A DNA stretch of 64,000 nt from Variovorax paradoxus. GTDB taxonomy: Bacteria > Pseudomonadota > Gammaproteobacteria > Burkholderiales > Burkholderiaceae_C. The first letter of the stretch is position 1; every line of letters begins with the position of its first letter. Below are positions 26,382-37,835 of this stretch, piece by piece. The translations under genes were made by a program, and so were the position numbers. The stretch spans positions 330,158 through 394,157 of the forward strand of contig NZ_JAUSRN010000003.1 in assembly GCF_030811855.1 (NCBI RefSeq), in the 5' to 3' direction. Under the pieces are notes generated by a model that was not told the DNA's origin, searched no databases, and saw nothing but the letters and a program-made list of their open reading frames with translations.

Positions 26382-26744
26382 CTAGAAATCCAGCGTGCAG
26401 CTGTCCCCCAGCGCCTCGCGCCACACCCGCACGCGCGCGAGCGTCGCATGAAATTCCGGCAGCGCATCGGCAATAAAAAGGCACAGGTTTTCCAGCGTTG
26501 GCGGATGCAGCCCTTCCACGTCGTCGAGCAGGTGATGGTCCAGCCGCTCGCGCACCTCGTCGAGCCGGCGGCGCAGCAGCCCGAGGTCGATCACCATGCC
26601 CGTCACGGGATCGCGCTGGCCCGAAAGCCAGACTTCTGCGTGGTAGGTATGGCCGTGGATACGGCGGCTGCCTTCGACCTCGATGTCGCGCTTCAGGGTG
26701 TGCGCGGCGTCGAAGAAAAAGCGTTGGCTGACGGTGAATCGCAT
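26382..26744 (-). CDS. queD: 6-carboxytetrahydropterin synthase QueD
   Basis: A 120-residue enzyme turning 7,8-dihydroneopterin triphosphate into 6-carboxytetrahydropterin for queuosine synthesis. The zinc-binding histidines are in FDAAHTL and RRIHGHTYHAEV, as in the PTPS family. HHLLDDVEG and PTLENLC carry further catalytic residues. The start (MRFTVSQRF) is 19 bp after queE, so they form one transcript. The N-terminal in-frame extension up to 26834 overlaps queE and is not used. PTPS activity proper is less likely than QueD given the queE neighbour. Confidence 0.93.
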   Translation of the reverse strand: MRFTVSQRFFFDAAHTLKRDIEVEGSRRIHGHTYHAEVWLSGQRDPVTGMVIDLGLLRRRLDEVRERLDHHLLDDVEGLHPPTLENLCLFIADALPEFHATLARVRVWREALGDSCTLDF

Positions 26745-26763
26745 CGGGAAAGTCTCTCCGCAC

Positions 26764-28250
<1,487 letters not shown>

Positions 28251-29144
28251 TTACCAGGCGTGGAGTTGGTCGTCGGGGAAGCTGCCGTCCTTGACGGCCT
28301 GCACGTAGGCCTTGAGGGCGGGCAGCACGCCCGGCGCGTCGGCCATGAAGTTGCGCACGAACTTCGGCATCTTGCCGAGATTGATGCCCAGCATGTCATG
28401 CAACACCAGCACCTGGCCGGCGGTGGCCTTGCCCGCGCCGATGCCGATGGTGGCGCAGTGCTTCAGCTCGGCGGTGAGTTCGGCGGCCAGCGCGGCCGGC
28501 ACCATCTCGAGCACCAGCATCGCGGCGCCCGCGTCCTGCAGCGCATGAGCCTGTTGCTTCAGCAGCGCGCCGGCGGCATCGCCCTTGCCCTGCACGCGAT
28601 AGCCGCCGAGCGCATGCACGGTCTGCGGCGTCAGGCCCAGATGCGCGCACACCGGAATGCCGCGCTCGACCAGGAAGCGCACCGTCTCGGTGGTCCAGCC
28701 GCCGCCTTCGAGCTTGACCATGTGCGCGCCGGCCTGCATCAGCACCGTGGCGCTGGCGAGGGCCTGCTCACGCGACTCCTGGTAGCTGCCGAAGGGCAGG
28801 TCGGCAATCAGCCAGGCCGTGCCTTGCACGCGGCGCAGGCCGCGCGAAACGCTGTCGGTGTGGTAGCGCATGGTGTCCAGGCTTACGCCCACCGTGCTGT
28901 TCAGGCCCTGGCAGACCATGCCGAGCGAATCGCCGACCAGGAGGCAGTCGACGCCCGCCGCGTCGGCCATGGCCGCGAAGGTGGCGTCGTAGGCCGTGAG
29001 CATTGCGATCTTCTCGCCGCGCGCGTGCATGTCGGCCAGACGCGGCAGGCTCACGGGCTTGCGCGAGGCAAGCGGGGAAGCCGGCGGCAGCGTGCCGTAG
29101 GGCGAGGCCGGAGGCGTTTCAGCGAAGGGTGTGGTGTTCGACAT
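28251..29144 (-). CDS. panB: 3-methyl-2-oxobutanoate hydroxymethyltransferase
   Basis: First step of pantothenate synthesis: adds a hydroxymethyl group from methylene-tetrahydrofolate to 2-oxoisovalerate. The 297-residue TIM-barrel protein shows [17 protein letters not shown], the metal-site [19 protein letters not shown] and [11 protein letters not shown]. The first 32 residues (rich in P, S and A) are variable. The ATG at 29144 is used; an in-frame extension upstream has no homology. It lies in the run nadB-panB-panC on the minus strand. Confidence 0.95.
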   Translation of the reverse strand: MSNTTPFAETPPASPYGTLPPASPLASRKPVSLPRLADMHARGEKIAMLTAYDATFAAMADAAGVDCLLVGDSLGMVCQGLNSTVGVSLDTMRYHTDSVSRGLRRVQGTAWLIADLPFGSYQESREQALASATVLMQAGAHMVKLEGGGWTTETVRFLVERGIPVCAHLGLTPQTVHALGGYRVQGKGDAAGALLKQQAHALQDAGAAMLVLEMVPAALAAELTAELKHCATIGIGAGKATAGQVLVLHDMLGINLGKMPKFVRNFMADAPGVLPALKAYVQAVKDGSFPDDQLHAW

Positions 29145-29215
29145 GGTTGGGTTTCTCCCTGCGGGCGTCGGTGGCCGGGCATCCTTGAATGAAGAAAACG
29201 AAGCGGGTGGGTCGA

Positions 29216-30805
29216 TCAGTCGGCCGGCACCAGCACCGTGGGTGCGGTGGGTTCGGCGAGCGAAGGATAGTCGCGGCTGAAATGCAGGCCACGGCTCTCG
29301 TGGCGGGCCTGCGCGGAGCGCACGATCAGCTCGGCCACCTGTACCAGGTTGCGCAGTTCGAGCAGGTCGCGCGTGACGTGGAAGTTCGCATAGAACTCCT
29401 GGATCTCTGCCTGCAGCAACGCGATGCGATGGCTCGCGCGCTCCAGGCGCTTGTTGGTGCGCACGATGCCTACGTAGTCCCACATGAAGCGGCGCAGCTC
29501 GTCCCAGTTGTGCGAGATGACCACCGCCTCGTCGGCATCGGTCACCTGGCTGTCGTCCCAGGCCGGCAGATCGGCGCTGCCGCGCGACGGCGCCGCGGCG
29601 ATGGCGCCGGCCGCGGCGCGCGCGAACACCATGCACTCGACCAGCGAGTTGCTCGCAAGGCGGTTGGCGCCGTGCAGGCCGGTGCAGGCGGTTTCGCCGA
29701 TGGCGTAGAGGCCGGGCACGTCGGTGCGCCCGGCGAGGTCGCTCAGCACGCCGCCGCAGGTGTAGTGCGCGGCCGGCACCACCGGAATGGGCTCGCGCGT
29801 GATGTCGATGCCCAGCTCCGCGCAGCGCGCGAGGATGTTGGGGAAGTGCTCTTTCAGGAACGCGGCCGGTTGATGCGAGATGTCGAGATGCACGCAGTCC
29901 AGGCCGTGCTTCTTCATCTCGAAGTCGATGGCGCGGGCCACCACGTCGCGCGGTGCGAGTTCGGCGCGCTCGTCGTGTTTCGGCATGAAGCGCGTGCCTC
30001 CCGCCGATTCAGGCAACTTCAGCAGCCCGCCTTCGCCGCGCACCGCCTCGCTGATCAGGAATGACTTGGCGTGCGGGTGGTAAAGGCACGTGGGGTGGAA
30101 CTGGATGAATTCCATGTTCGACACCCGGCAGCCGGCGCGCCACGCGGCGGCAATGCCGTCGCCGGTGGCGGTGTCGGGGTTGGTCGTGTACAGGTACACC
30201 TTGCCCGCGCCGCCGGTGGCCAGGATGGTGTGCGGGGCGCGGAAGGCGAGCACTTCGTCGGTCTCATCGTCCAGCGCGTAGAGACCCTGGCAGGCAGGGT
30301 CATGAAGGCCCAGCTTGGTGCCGGTAATGAGGTCGACCAGCGTGTGGTGCTCGAACAGCGTGATGTTCGGCGTGCGGCGCACCCGCTCGATCAAAGTCTG
30401 CTGGACGGCCGCGCCCGTAGCGTCGGTCACGTGCACGATGCGGCGCTGGCTATGGCCGCCTTCGCGCGTGAGGTGCAGGCCGCCGCCGTTTTCCTTGGCT
30501 TCTTCCGAGAACGGCACGCCCAGTTCGCGCAGCCAGCCGATGGCCTCGGGCGCATGCTCCACGACGAAGCGCGTGGCCTCGGGGTCGCACAGCCCGGCGC
30601 CGGCCACCAGCGTGTCTTCCACGTGCGCATCGAAGCTGTCGCCCGCGGCCAGCACGGCCGCAATGCCGCCCTGCGCCCAGGCGCTGGAGCCATCGTTCAG
30701 TGCGCGCTTGGTGAGCACGGCCACGCGATGCGTGGGTGCTAGGTGCAGCGCGGCCGAGAGGCCTGCGAGGCCGCTGCCGACGATGAGGACGTCGAAATCG
30801 CGCAC
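29216..30805 (-). CDS. nadB: L-aspartate oxidase
   Basis: FAD enzyme making iminoaspartate from aspartate, the first step of de novo NAD synthesis. About 529 residues: the dinucleotide-binding [15 protein letters not shown] is at the N-terminus. The flavin-contact [13 protein letters not shown] and [19 protein letters not shown] are typical of the succinate dehydrogenase/aspartate oxidase family. The GTG at 30805 is chosen because AGCGGAG lies about 5 bases before it and it leaves a 14 bp gap after scpA. The longer frame overlaps scpA. nadA and nadC lie convergently 3 kb away. Confidence 0.94.
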   Translation of the reverse strand: MRDFDVLIVGSGLAGLSAALHLAPTHRVAVLTKRALNDGSSAWAQGGIAAVLAAGDSFDAHVEDTLVAGAGLCDPEATRFVVEHAPEAIGWLRELGVPFSEEAKENGGGLHLTREGGHSQRRIVHVTDATGAAVQQTLIERVRRTPNITLFEHHTLVDLITGTKLGLHDPACQGLYALDDETDEVLAFRAPHTILATGGAGKVYLYTTNPDTATGDGIAAAWRAGCRVSNMEFIQFHPTCLYHPHAKSFLISEAVRGEGGLLKLPESAGGTRFMPKHDERAELAPRDVVARAIDFEMKKHGLDCVHLDISHQPAAFLKEHFPNILARCAELGIDITREPIPVVPAAHYTCGGVLSDLAGRTDVPGLYAIGETACTGLHGANRLASNSLVECMVFARAAAGAIAAAPSRGSADLPAWDDSQVTDADEAVVISHNWDELRRFMWDYVGIVRTNKRLERASHRIALLQAEIQEFYANFHVTRDLLELRNLVQVAELIVRSAQARHESRGLHFSRDYPSLAEPTAPTVLVPAD

Positions 30806-30819
30806 GCAGGGCTCCGCTG

Positions 30820-31656
30820 TCAGGCCGGGGAGTACGCCAGGCGCACGTAAATGGGGGCGAAGGCTTCTGCCTGCGTGATGTCGATCAGCGTTTCCTTCGC
30901 GAGCTCGAGCATCGCGATGAAGGTGACGATCAGCACCGGCGCGCCACGCGACGGGTCGAACAGTTTTTCGAACTCGACGAAGCGCTGCCCCTGCAGATGC
31001 CGCAGCACGATGCTCATGTGCTCGCGCACGTTGAGTTCCTCGCGCGAGATCTTGTGGTGCTGCACGAGCTTGGCGCGCTTCATGATGTCGGCCCACGCGT
31101 CGCGCAACTCGACCACGTTCACGTCGGGGAAACGGGGCTTGAGCGATTGCTCGATGTAAACCTGCCCCTTCCAAAAGTCGCGCCCGTAGGTCGGCATGGC
31201 GCTGATGGCGGCGGCCTGAAGCTTGGTCTGCTCGTATTCGAGCAGACGGCGCACTAGCTCTGCGCGCGGGTCTTCGGCCTCTTCGCCGTCGGCCACCTTC
31301 TTGGGCGGCAGCAGCATGCGCGACTTGATCTCGATCAGCATCGCGGCCATCAGCAGGTACTCGGCCGCGAGTTCGAGATTCGTCTGGCGGATCTCGTCGA
31401 CGTAGCTCAGGTACTGCCGCGTGAGCCCCGCCATCGGGATGTCGAGGATGTTGAAGTTCTGCTTCCTGATGAGGTAGAGCAGCAGGTCCAGCGGACCTTC
31501 GAAGGCTTCGAGAAAGACCTGCAGCGCCTCCGGCGGGATGTACAGGTCCTTCGGCATCGCGAACAACGGCTCGCCATAGAGCCTGGCGAGCGCGACCTGG
31601 TCGACCACCTCGGGCATGCTGGCCACGAGCGTGTCGTTGTCCTCGTTGCCCTTCAT
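30820..31656 (-). CDS. scpA: Segregation and condensation protein A
   Basis: Kleisin partner of SMC in chromosome condensation and segregation. The 278-residue protein has the family N-terminal [19 protein letters not shown], then [20 protein letters not shown], and a C-terminal winged region ending LAYSPA. ScpB is not in the window. It precedes nadB by 14 bp. Upstream, DUF3460 and a repeat-like spacer separate it from the promoter side. Confidence 0.94.
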   Translation of the reverse strand: MKGNEDNDTLVASMPEVVDQVALARLYGEPLFAMPKDLYIPPEALQVFLEAFEGPLDLLLYLIRKQNFNILDIPMAGLTRQYLSYVDEIRQTNLELAAEYLLMAAMLIEIKSRMLLPPKKVADGEEAEDPRAELVRRLLEYEQTKLQAAAISAMPTYGRDFWKGQVYIEQSLKPRFPDVNVVELRDAWADIMKRAKLVQHHKISREELNVREHMSIVLRHLQGQRFVEFEKLFDPSRGAPVLIVTFIAMLELAKETLIDITQAEAFAPIYVRLAYSPA

Positions 31657-31661
31657 CGGGT

Positions 31662-31685
31662 GCTTGCTATCATTTCAATAGCTGC
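31662..31685. repeat. Short AT-rich palindromic repeat-like element
   Basis: The text GCTAT, seven bases, ATAGC sits in an otherwise GC-rich spacer between scpA and the DUF3460 gene. I recall many near-identical copies (TTGCTAT...ATAGCTGC) in Comamonadaceae genomes. It is markedly AT-richer than its surroundings. Function unknown. Confidence 0.5.
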
Positions 31686-31724
31686 AGACGATAAGGACGA
31701 ACGATGGATGCCGGCTGGGCACCA

Positions 31725-31931
31725 TTACTTGACTTGGGTCTGGTAGACGTACGGCTGCTGCGGTACGTTGGCCTCGCTGTATTCCTTGAGCAGGCTGCGG
31801 TCGAGGTGTTTGTCCCACAGCAGGGCGCGGCCGGCGCGCTGTTCGGCTTCCAGCGTCGGCTTCTTTTCCTTCATCTCCTCGATGAAGCTGGTGATCTCGG
31901 AGGTGTAGTGGGGGCGACGGAAGATGGACAT
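31725..31931 (-). CDS. DUF3460 family protein
   Basis: A 68-residue soluble protein beginning MSIFRRPHYTSEITSFIEE, typical of DUF3460, a small betaproteobacterial family of unknown function commonly encoded just before scpA. It is rich in charged residues and contains LLWDKHLDRSL. No membrane or metal motif is seen. It is probably the first gene of the run DUF3460-scpA-nadB-panB-panC-queE-queD and is divergent from the BamE-like gene, with about 40 bp between. Confidence 0.88.
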   Translation of the reverse strand: MSIFRRPHYTSEITSFIEEMKEKKPTLEAEQRAGRALLWDKHLDRSLLKEYSEANVPQQPYVYQTQVK

Positions 31932-31970
31932 AGACTGGACCTTTGAAGCGCGAATTTTACCGGGGATGGC

Positions 31971-32474
31971 ATGAAGCGACGGAAACAGTGGCGGATAGGC
32001 TGCGTAACAGCGTTATTGGCGGCGGTGATCGGGCTCTCGGGATGCGATCGGCAGCGCATCGCCGAGCTGGAAGAAGGAGTCTCGACCGAGGCTGACGTGC
32101 GCGCCAAGTTCGGCGAGCCCGAGAACATCTGGGACGCGCCGAACGGCCGGGTGCTCGAGTACAACCGCCAGCCGCAGGGCCAGAAGAACTACATGATCAC
32201 CATCGGCGCCGACGGCAAGATGAGCGCGCTGCGCCAGGTGCTGACGCCCGAGAACTTTGCCAAGGTGCAGCCGGGCATGATGATGGAAGACCTGCGCAAG
32301 CTGCTCGGCAAGCCCGCCAAGGTCACGCCCTATGCGCTCAAGCGCGAAACCGAATGGGAGTGGCGCTGGGTCCAGCCGCCGAATTCTCCGATGGTGTTCA
32401 CCGCCACATTGAACGACGACCAGCGTGTGGTGCGAAGCGGGTCTTCGCCCGACCGCGCCACCGAAGCGAACTAG
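31971..32474 (+). CDS. BamE/SmpA-OmlA-like outer-membrane lipoprotein
   Basis: A 167-residue exported lipoprotein: signal peptide ending in the lipobox LSGC (Cys about 25). A SmpA/OmlA-type domain follows, containing GVSTEADVRAKFGEPENIW and a second half PGMMMEDLRKLLGKPAK that looks like a repeat of the first. BamE proper is a component of the outer-membrane beta-barrel assembly complex. This one is longer and internally duplicated, so I call it BamE-like only. Its stop overlaps that of the convergent SulP gene within CTAG. Confidence 0.82.
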   Translation: MKRRKQWRIGCVTALLAAVIGLSGCDRQRIAELEEGVSTEADVRAKFGEPENIWDAPNGRVLEYNRQPQGQKNYMITIGADGKMSALRQVLTPENFAKVQPGMMMEDLRKLLGKPAKVTPYALKRETEWEWRWVQPPNSPMVFTATLNDDQRVVRSGSSPDRATEAN

Positions 32475-34147
32475 TCTTCGGCCGCGCGCGGCTGGCCGCT
32501 CGTCAGCTCGTCGGCAAAGCCCGAGCGCACGATCACCTCGAGCGGCTGCGGCTGTAGCGACTCCAGGCGCAGCAGCCCGTCGCGCGCCAGCACTGCGCGG
32601 TGCAACTGGCGCAGCGCATCGACGCCGGTCGCGTCCAGGTAGATGAGGTGCGTGGCATCGAGCACCACCGTCATGCCGCGCGGTGCGCTCTCGGCCGCGT
32701 TCACCGCCTCGTCCAGCTTGGCCGCGGCGCCGAAGAACATCGCGCCATAGAGCCGATAGGTGAGCACCGGCGGCTGCATCGTGACCAGCTCGACGCTGAA
32801 AAGCTCGCTCATGCGCCGAACGAAAAGGGCACACGCGAGCACGATGCCCACCTGCACCGCCACGGTCAGGTCGAACACGACCGTGAGAAAGAAGGTGCCG
32901 AGCATCAGCAGCCGGTAGTGGCGGCTGAAGTGCCGCAGCTGCCCCGGCGTGAACTCGCGCCACTCGCCCATGTTGAGGCCTACGAACACCAGAATGCCCG
33001 CCAGCACCGCGAGCGGCACGTGGCGCGCGAGCGGGGCGGCCAGCAGCACCACCACCATCAACGTGACCGCGTGCACGATGCCGGCGATCGGCGAACTGCC
33101 GCCCGAGCGGATGTTGGTCACCGTGCGCGCGATGGTGCCGGTGGCCGGCATGCCGCCAAAAAAAGGCGTCACCAGGTTGGCAATGCCCTGCGCCATCAGT
33201 TCCTGGTTGGGGTCGTGGCGCGGCTGGCCGCTGAGCTGGTCGGCCACGCGGGCGCACAGCAGCGACTCGATGGCGCCCAGCAGCGCGATGGTCAGCGTGG
33301 GCGTGAACAGCTGCTTGACCGTTTCCCAGGAGAAGTCGGGCAGCGCGAAGGTGGGGGCGCCTTCGGGAATGCCGCCGAAGCGAGTGCCGATGGTTTCCAC
33401 CGGCAGCTCGAAGCCCCACGACACCAGCGTGAGCGTGACCAGCGCCACGATCGGCCCCGGCAGACGCGCGCCCACCTGCACCGCGCGCGAGCGCGCCATG
33501 CGTGCCGCCAGGCGCTGCACCGCGTGGCCCGCCGTCGACTCATTGCGCAGCAGCATTGGCCAAACCGCCAGGCCGAGCACGCAGGCCAGCCCCAGCGCGA
33601 AGGCATACGGGTTGAAGGTGCCGATCTGCAGCGCCATCTCATGCAGCTGCGAGAACACGTCGGCCGGCATCTTGGCCACCGTGAGCCCGAGCATGTCCTT
33701 GAGCTGCGACAGCAGGATCAGCACCGCGATGCCGTTGGTGAAGCCGACCACGATCGACAGCGGCACGAAGCGCACCAGCCGCCCGAGCCCGAACAGTCCC
33801 GCCGCGAACAGCAGCACCCCGGCGCAGGCGGTCGATATCAGCAGGTTCGCCACGCCGTAGCGCTCGACGATGCCGTAGACGATCACGATGAAAGCGCCCG
33901 CCGGTCCGCCGATCTGCACCGCAGACCCACCCAGCAGCGAGATCAGGAAGCCCGCGATGATTGCGGTCCAGATGCCGGCTTCGGGCTTGAGCCCCGAGGC
34001 GATGGCAAATGCCATGGCCAGCGGCAGCGCGACGATGCCGACCGTCGCGCCCGCGCCCAGGTCCTTGAAGAAGCGTGTCCGGTCGTAGCCCTCCAGCGCG
34101 TCCAGCAGGCGTGGGCGAAAGCGGGTGATGTTCAGCGGTGACTGCAT
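32471..34147 (-). CDS. SulP family anion transporter with STAS domain
   Basis: Inner-membrane SLC26/SulP transporter, 558 residues. About 12 membrane helices fill residues 25-410, including VGIVALPLAMAFAIASGL and the family signature-like GGPAGAFIVIVYGI. A cytosolic STAS domain at about 440-545 contains VVLDATHLIYLDATGVDAL. Substrates in the family include sulfate, bicarbonate and dicarboxylates; none can be chosen here. It is convergent with the BamE-like gene, the stop codons overlapping by 3 bp. Confidence 0.93.
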   Translation of the reverse strand: MQSPLNITRFRPRLLDALEGYDRTRFFKDLGAGATVGIVALPLAMAFAIASGLKPEAGIWTAIIAGFLISLLGGSAVQIGGPAGAFIVIVYGIVERYGVANLLISTACAGVLLFAAGLFGLGRLVRFVPLSIVVGFTNGIAVLILLSQLKDMLGLTVAKMPADVFSQLHEMALQIGTFNPYAFALGLACVLGLAVWPMLLRNESTAGHAVQRLAARMARSRAVQVGARLPGPIVALVTLTLVSWGFELPVETIGTRFGGIPEGAPTFALPDFSWETVKQLFTPTLTIALLGAIESLLCARVADQLSGQPRHDPNQELMAQGIANLVTPFFGGMPATGTIARTVTNIRSGGSSPIAGIVHAVTLMVVVLLAAPLARHVPLAVLAGILVFVGLNMGEWREFTPGQLRHFSRHYRLLMLGTFFLTVVFDLTVAVQVGIVLACALFVRRMSELFSVELVTMQPPVLTYRLYGAMFFGAAAKLDEAVNAAESAPRGMTVVLDATHLIYLDATGVDALRQLHRAVLARDGLLRLESLQPQPLEVIVRSGFADELTSGQPRAAED

Positions 34148-34196
34148 GGGGCACCCATTGTGTACCCCGCGAGAGGCCTGTCCGGCCCCCGCCCGT

Positions 34197-34394
34197 TCAG
34201 TCGCTGTCGGGAATCACCGCGTCGGCCGCCGCGCCCACCGCCTTGCCGGTGATGCGCGCGGTGCCAATGGCCGCATCCGCTGCCAGGCCCACGGCACTGG
34301 CGCCAACGCTCACGGCCGTACCCGCCACGGTCACCACCGCGCAGCCGCTCAGCATGGCGATGAAGGTCAACAGGAGCAGGGTGCGTATCGCCAT
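34197..34394 (-). CDS. Small putative lipoprotein
   Basis: A 65-residue protein with a lipoprotein signal peptide (lipobox LSGC, Cys about 18) and a short mature part rich in A, V and G (VAGTAVSVGASAVGLAADAA) ending in DSD. The start at 34394 follows GAGGAC in reading direction. Similar small lipoproteins (NF038104-like) are common near metG in related bacteria as far as I recall. Function unknown. Confidence 0.72.
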   Translation of the reverse strand: MAIRTLLLLTFIAMLSGCAVVTVAGTAVSVGASAVGLAADAAIGTARITGKAVGAAADAVIPDSD

Positions 34395-34413
34395 GGGAGG
34401 GTCCTCTCGGGAA

Positions 34414-36507
34414 TCAGCGGACCCGCATGCCGGGCGTGGCGCCGGGCCAGGGTTCGAGCACATGGATACCGGGGGCGGCTTTTTCGTCGGCGTGGCTCGC
34501 AGCCAGCACCATGCCTTCGCTGATGCCGAACTTCATCTTGCGCGGCGCCAGGTTGGCGACCAGCACCGTGAGCTTGCCCACGAGCTGTTCGGGCTCATAG
34601 GCCGAGGCGATGCCGCTGAACACATTGCGGGTCTTGCCCTCGCCGGCGTCCAGGGTCAGCCGCAGCAGCTTGGTCGAGCCTTCAACTTTTTCGCATTCCA
34701 CGATCTTCGCAATGCGCAGGTCGATCTTCGCGAAATCGTCGATGGTGATGGTGGGCGCGATGGCTTCGCCGCCGGGCAGCGCGCTAGCGGTGGCCGCTTC
34801 GGCCGCCGGCACCGGTTCGGGTGCGTCGAACAGTTTGTCGACCACCTTGGCGTCGGCTCGCTGCATCAGGTGCTTGTAGTCGCCGATGGCATGGCCCACG
34901 GGCAGCGCCTGCGCGGCATCGGCCCACGCGAGCGGTGCGATCTTGAGGAAGGACTCGACGTTCACGGCAAGCGCCGGCAACACCGGCTTCAGGTAGAGCG
35001 TCAGCAGGCGGAAGGCCTCGATGCACACCGTGCACACGTCGTGCAGACGCGCCTCCTGGCCTTCCTTCTTGGCCAGCTCCCAGGGCTTGTTCTGGTCGAC
35101 GTATTCGTTCACCTTGTCGGCCAGCGCCATCACCTCGCGCAGCGCGCGGGCGTAGTCGCGGCCGTCGTACAGCGAATGCAGCTGCGGCGCCGCGTCGCGC
35201 AGCGCGAACAGAAGTGCGTCGCCGTCGGCCGACACCTCGCCCAGCTTGCCGCCGAAGCGCTTGCCGATGAAGCCCGCCGCGCGGCTCGCAATGTTGATGT
35301 ACTTGCCCACGAGGTCGCTGTTGACGCGCGCCACGAAGTCCTCGGGGTTGAAGTCGATGTCCTCGTTGCGGCCGTTGAGCTTGGCCGCGATGTAGTAGCG
35401 CAGCCACTCCGGGTCCAGGCCGAGCGAAAGGTACTTGAGAGGGTCGATGCCGGTGCCGCGGCTCTTGCTCATCTTCTCGCCGCTGACCGTGAGGTGGCCG
35501 TGCACGTACACCGCATCGGGCGCCTTGCGGCCGCTGAAATGCAGCATCGCGGGCCAGAAGAGGGTATGGAAGGTGATGATGTCCTTGCCGATGAAGTGCA
35601 CCTGCTCCAGGTCGGGATCGGCCATGTACTCGGTGTACGAGATGCCGTCGCCGCCCAGCTCGATGCAGCGCTTGTCGAGCAGGTTTTTCAGCGAGGCCAG
35701 GTAGCCCACGGGCGCGTCAAGCCACACGTAGAAGTACTTGCCCGGTGCGTCGGGAATCTCGATGCCGAAATACGGCGCATCGCGGCTGATGTCCCAGTCG
35801 CCGAGGCCGCCCTTGCCTTCGTCGTCCTTGTAGAGCCATTCGCGGATCTTGTTCTGCACCTCGGACTGCACGTGGCCCGGCGCGGTGGTCCATTCCTTCA
35901 GGTAGGCCTCGCAGCGCGGGTCCGAGAGCTTGAAGAAAAAGTGCTCCGAACTGCGCAGCTCCGGCTTGGCGCCCGACAGGGCCGAGTAGGGGTTGATCAG
36001 CTCGGTGGGCGCATACACGGCACCGCACACCTCGCAGTTGTCGCCGTACTGGTCCTTGGCGTGGCAGTTGGGGCATTCGCCTTTGATGAAGCGGTCGGCC
36101 AGGAACATGCCCTTGGCCGGGTCGTAGAACTGCTCGACGCTCTTGGTGCTGATGAAACCGTTGGTGCGCAGGTCGCGGTAGATGTCCTGCGCGAGCTGGT
36201 GGTTCTCGGGCGCGTCGGTCGAGTGCCAGTTGTCGAACGAGATGTAGTAGCCGTCGAGGTAGGGCTTTCGGCCCGCGGCAATCTCGGCCACGAAGGCCTG
36301 CGGCGTCACGCCGGCTTTGTCGGCTGCGATGGTGATGGCCGCGCCGTGCGCGTCGTCGGCGCAGACAAAGTTGACCTCGGCGCCATTCATTCGCTGGTTC
36401 CGCACCCAGATGTCGGCCTGGATGTATTCCATCATGTGGCCGATATGGAACTTGCCGTTGGCATACGGCAGGGCGGTGGTAACGAAGAGCTTGCGCGGGG
36501 CGGACAT
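34414..36507 (-). CDS. metG: Methionine--tRNA ligase
   Basis: Class I aminoacyl-tRNA synthetase, 697 residues. HIGH at 21-24 ([13 protein letters not shown]), a zinc-finger insertion with [18 protein letters not shown] near 145-165 and KMSKS in [11 protein letters not shown] near 345. After an Ala-rich linker there is a C-terminal tRNA-binding (EMAP-like) domain containing [19 protein letters not shown]. This long form dimerises through that domain. It is divergent from the dehydrogenase gene, with 270 bp between. Confidence 0.97.
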   Translation of the reverse strand: MSAPRKLFVTTALPYANGKFHIGHMMEYIQADIWVRNQRMNGAEVNFVCADDAHGAAITIAADKAGVTPQAFVAEIAAGRKPYLDGYYISFDNWHSTDAPENHQLAQDIYRDLRTNGFISTKSVEQFYDPAKGMFLADRFIKGECPNCHAKDQYGDNCEVCGAVYAPTELINPYSALSGAKPELRSSEHFFFKLSDPRCEAYLKEWTTAPGHVQSEVQNKIREWLYKDDEGKGGLGDWDISRDAPYFGIEIPDAPGKYFYVWLDAPVGYLASLKNLLDKRCIELGGDGISYTEYMADPDLEQVHFIGKDIITFHTLFWPAMLHFSGRKAPDAVYVHGHLTVSGEKMSKSRGTGIDPLKYLSLGLDPEWLRYYIAAKLNGRNEDIDFNPEDFVARVNSDLVGKYINIASRAAGFIGKRFGGKLGEVSADGDALLFALRDAAPQLHSLYDGRDYARALREVMALADKVNEYVDQNKPWELAKKEGQEARLHDVCTVCIEAFRLLTLYLKPVLPALAVNVESFLKIAPLAWADAAQALPVGHAIGDYKHLMQRADAKVVDKLFDAPEPVPAAEAATASALPGGEAIAPTITIDDFAKIDLRIAKIVECEKVEGSTKLLRLTLDAGEGKTRNVFSGIASAYEPEQLVGKLTVLVANLAPRKMKFGISEGMVLAASHADEKAAPGIHVLEPWPGATPGMRVR

Positions 36508-36740
36508 CGGGAAGGGCGCTTTCGGGAGTGGCGGACTTGCTGGCAACGAAGGCGACCTGGGGCCGCATTCGGGAACCGGGCATTTTAGGTGGCGCCGCCG
36601 CGCCCTGCCGAACACCCCCATCCCGGAGCTCGGCCACGGGGTGCCGAACTCGCAGTGACCCGAAAGCCGCCGGGGTGTCTCCGGCGCGACGTATGCTCCA
36701 CCCCGCGCGTTTCGCCACGCTCCCTCCCCATATGGCGAAG

Positions 36741-36762
36741 AGATATACAAGATAGATATACA
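36741..36762. repeat. 9-bp direct repeat upstream of the dehydrogenase gene
   Basis: AGATATACA occurs twice with a 4-bp spacer (36741-36749 and 36754-36762), an AT-rich patch 15 bp before the start codon of the dehydrogenase gene in a GC-rich region. It could be part of a promoter (-10-like TATA text) or a regulator site. The rest of the 270 bp metG-dehydrogenase spacer shows one small hairpin (36668-36686) and nothing else I can name. Confidence 0.4.
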
Positions 36763-36777
36763 GAAAGCGAGTTTCCG

Positions 36778-37809
36778 ATGACCACCCCCATTTCCGCAAC
36801 CCTGATTCCTGGCGATGGCATCGGCCCCGAAATCGTCGACGCCACCCTTGCCGCGCTCGACGCGCTGAAGGCGCCCTTCGAGTGGGACCGCCAGATTGCC
36901 GGCCTCGGCGGCGTCCAGACTTCGGGCGATCCGCTGCCGCAAGCCACGCTGGACAGCATCCGCCGCACCCGCCTTGCCCTCAAGGGCCCGCTGGAAACGC
37001 CTTCGGGCGGCGGCTACCGCTCGTCGAACGTGCGGCTGCGCGAAGAGTTCCAGCTGTACGCCAACCTGCGCCCCGCGCGCACCATCATTCCGGGCGGCCG
37101 CTTCGACAAGATCGACCTGATGGTCGTGCGCGAGAACCTCGAGGGCCTGTACATCGGCCATGAGCACTATGTGCGCATCGACGGTGACCCGCATGCCGTG
37201 GGCATGGCCACCGGCATCAACACGCGACAGGGGTGCCTGCGCCTGCTCGAATACGCTTTCGAGACCGCCGTGGCCACCGGCCGCAAGAAGGTCACGCTGG
37301 TCCACAAGGCCAACATCATGAAGGTGCTGACCGGCCTGTTCCTGGAAACCGGCCTCCGCCTCTATGAGGAAAAGTACAAGGGCAAGTTCGAGCTCGACAC
37401 CATCATCGTCGACGCTTGCGCCATGAAGCTGGTGCTCAATCCCTGGCAGTTCGACATGCTGGTGACGACCAACCTCTTCGGCGACATCCTGTCCGACCTG
37501 GTGGCGGGCCTGGTCGGCGGCCTGGGCATGGCGCCGGGCGCCAACATCGGCGCCGATGCGGCCATCTTCGAGGCCGTGCACGGCTCGGCACCCGACATTG
37601 CCGGCAAGGGCATTGCCAACCCGACCGCACTGCTCTTGGCCGCCGCGCTGATGCTCGAGCACGTCAGGCTGCCTGACCTTGCCACGCGCCTGCGCAAGGC
37701 CATCGACGACACGCTCAACATCGACAAGGTGCGCACCGGCGACCTGGGCGGCACCGCGGGCACGGCGGCGTTCACCAAGGCGCTGGTCGCCCGCATCCAG
37801 AACGGCTGA
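36778..37809 (+). CDS. NAD-type isocitrate dehydrogenase / isopropylmalate dehydrogenase family protein
   Basis: A 343-residue beta-decarboxylating dehydrogenase. The N-terminal [13 protein letters not shown] is family-wide. The substrate loop [18 protein letters not shown] has the S-x-N plus Arg pattern of NAD-dependent isocitrate dehydrogenase rather than that of LeuB, so I favour isocitrate as substrate. The catalytic Tyr is in GLYIGHEHY and Lys in [11 protein letters not shown]. The metal-binding Asp residues lie in [12 protein letters not shown] and the nucleotide site in [18 protein letters not shown]. LeuB-like or tartrate-type activity cannot be excluded. It is divergent from metG. 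Confidence 0.88.
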   Translation: MTTPISATLIPGDGIGPEIVDATLAALDALKAPFEWDRQIAGLGGVQTSGDPLPQATLDSIRRTRLALKGPLETPSGGGYRSSNVRLREEFQLYANLRPARTIIPGGRFDKIDLMVVRENLEGLYIGHEHYVRIDGDPHAVGMATGINTRQGCLRLLEYAFETAVATGRKKVTLVHKANIMKVLTGLFLETGLRLYEEKYKGKFELDTIIVDACAMKLVLNPWQFDMLVTTNLFGDILSDLVAGLVGGLGMAPGANIGADAAIFEAVHGSAPDIAGKGIANPTALLLAAALMLEHVRLPDLATRLRKAIDDTLNIDKVRTGDLGGTAGTAAFTKALVARIQNG

Positions 37810-37835
37810 AGCGAGAGGCGGCTTTTCGTGGCTTC

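Noticed and set aside
31704..31946. 80-codon plus-strand frame
   Set aside because: Antisense to the DUF3460 gene, which has clear family sequence.
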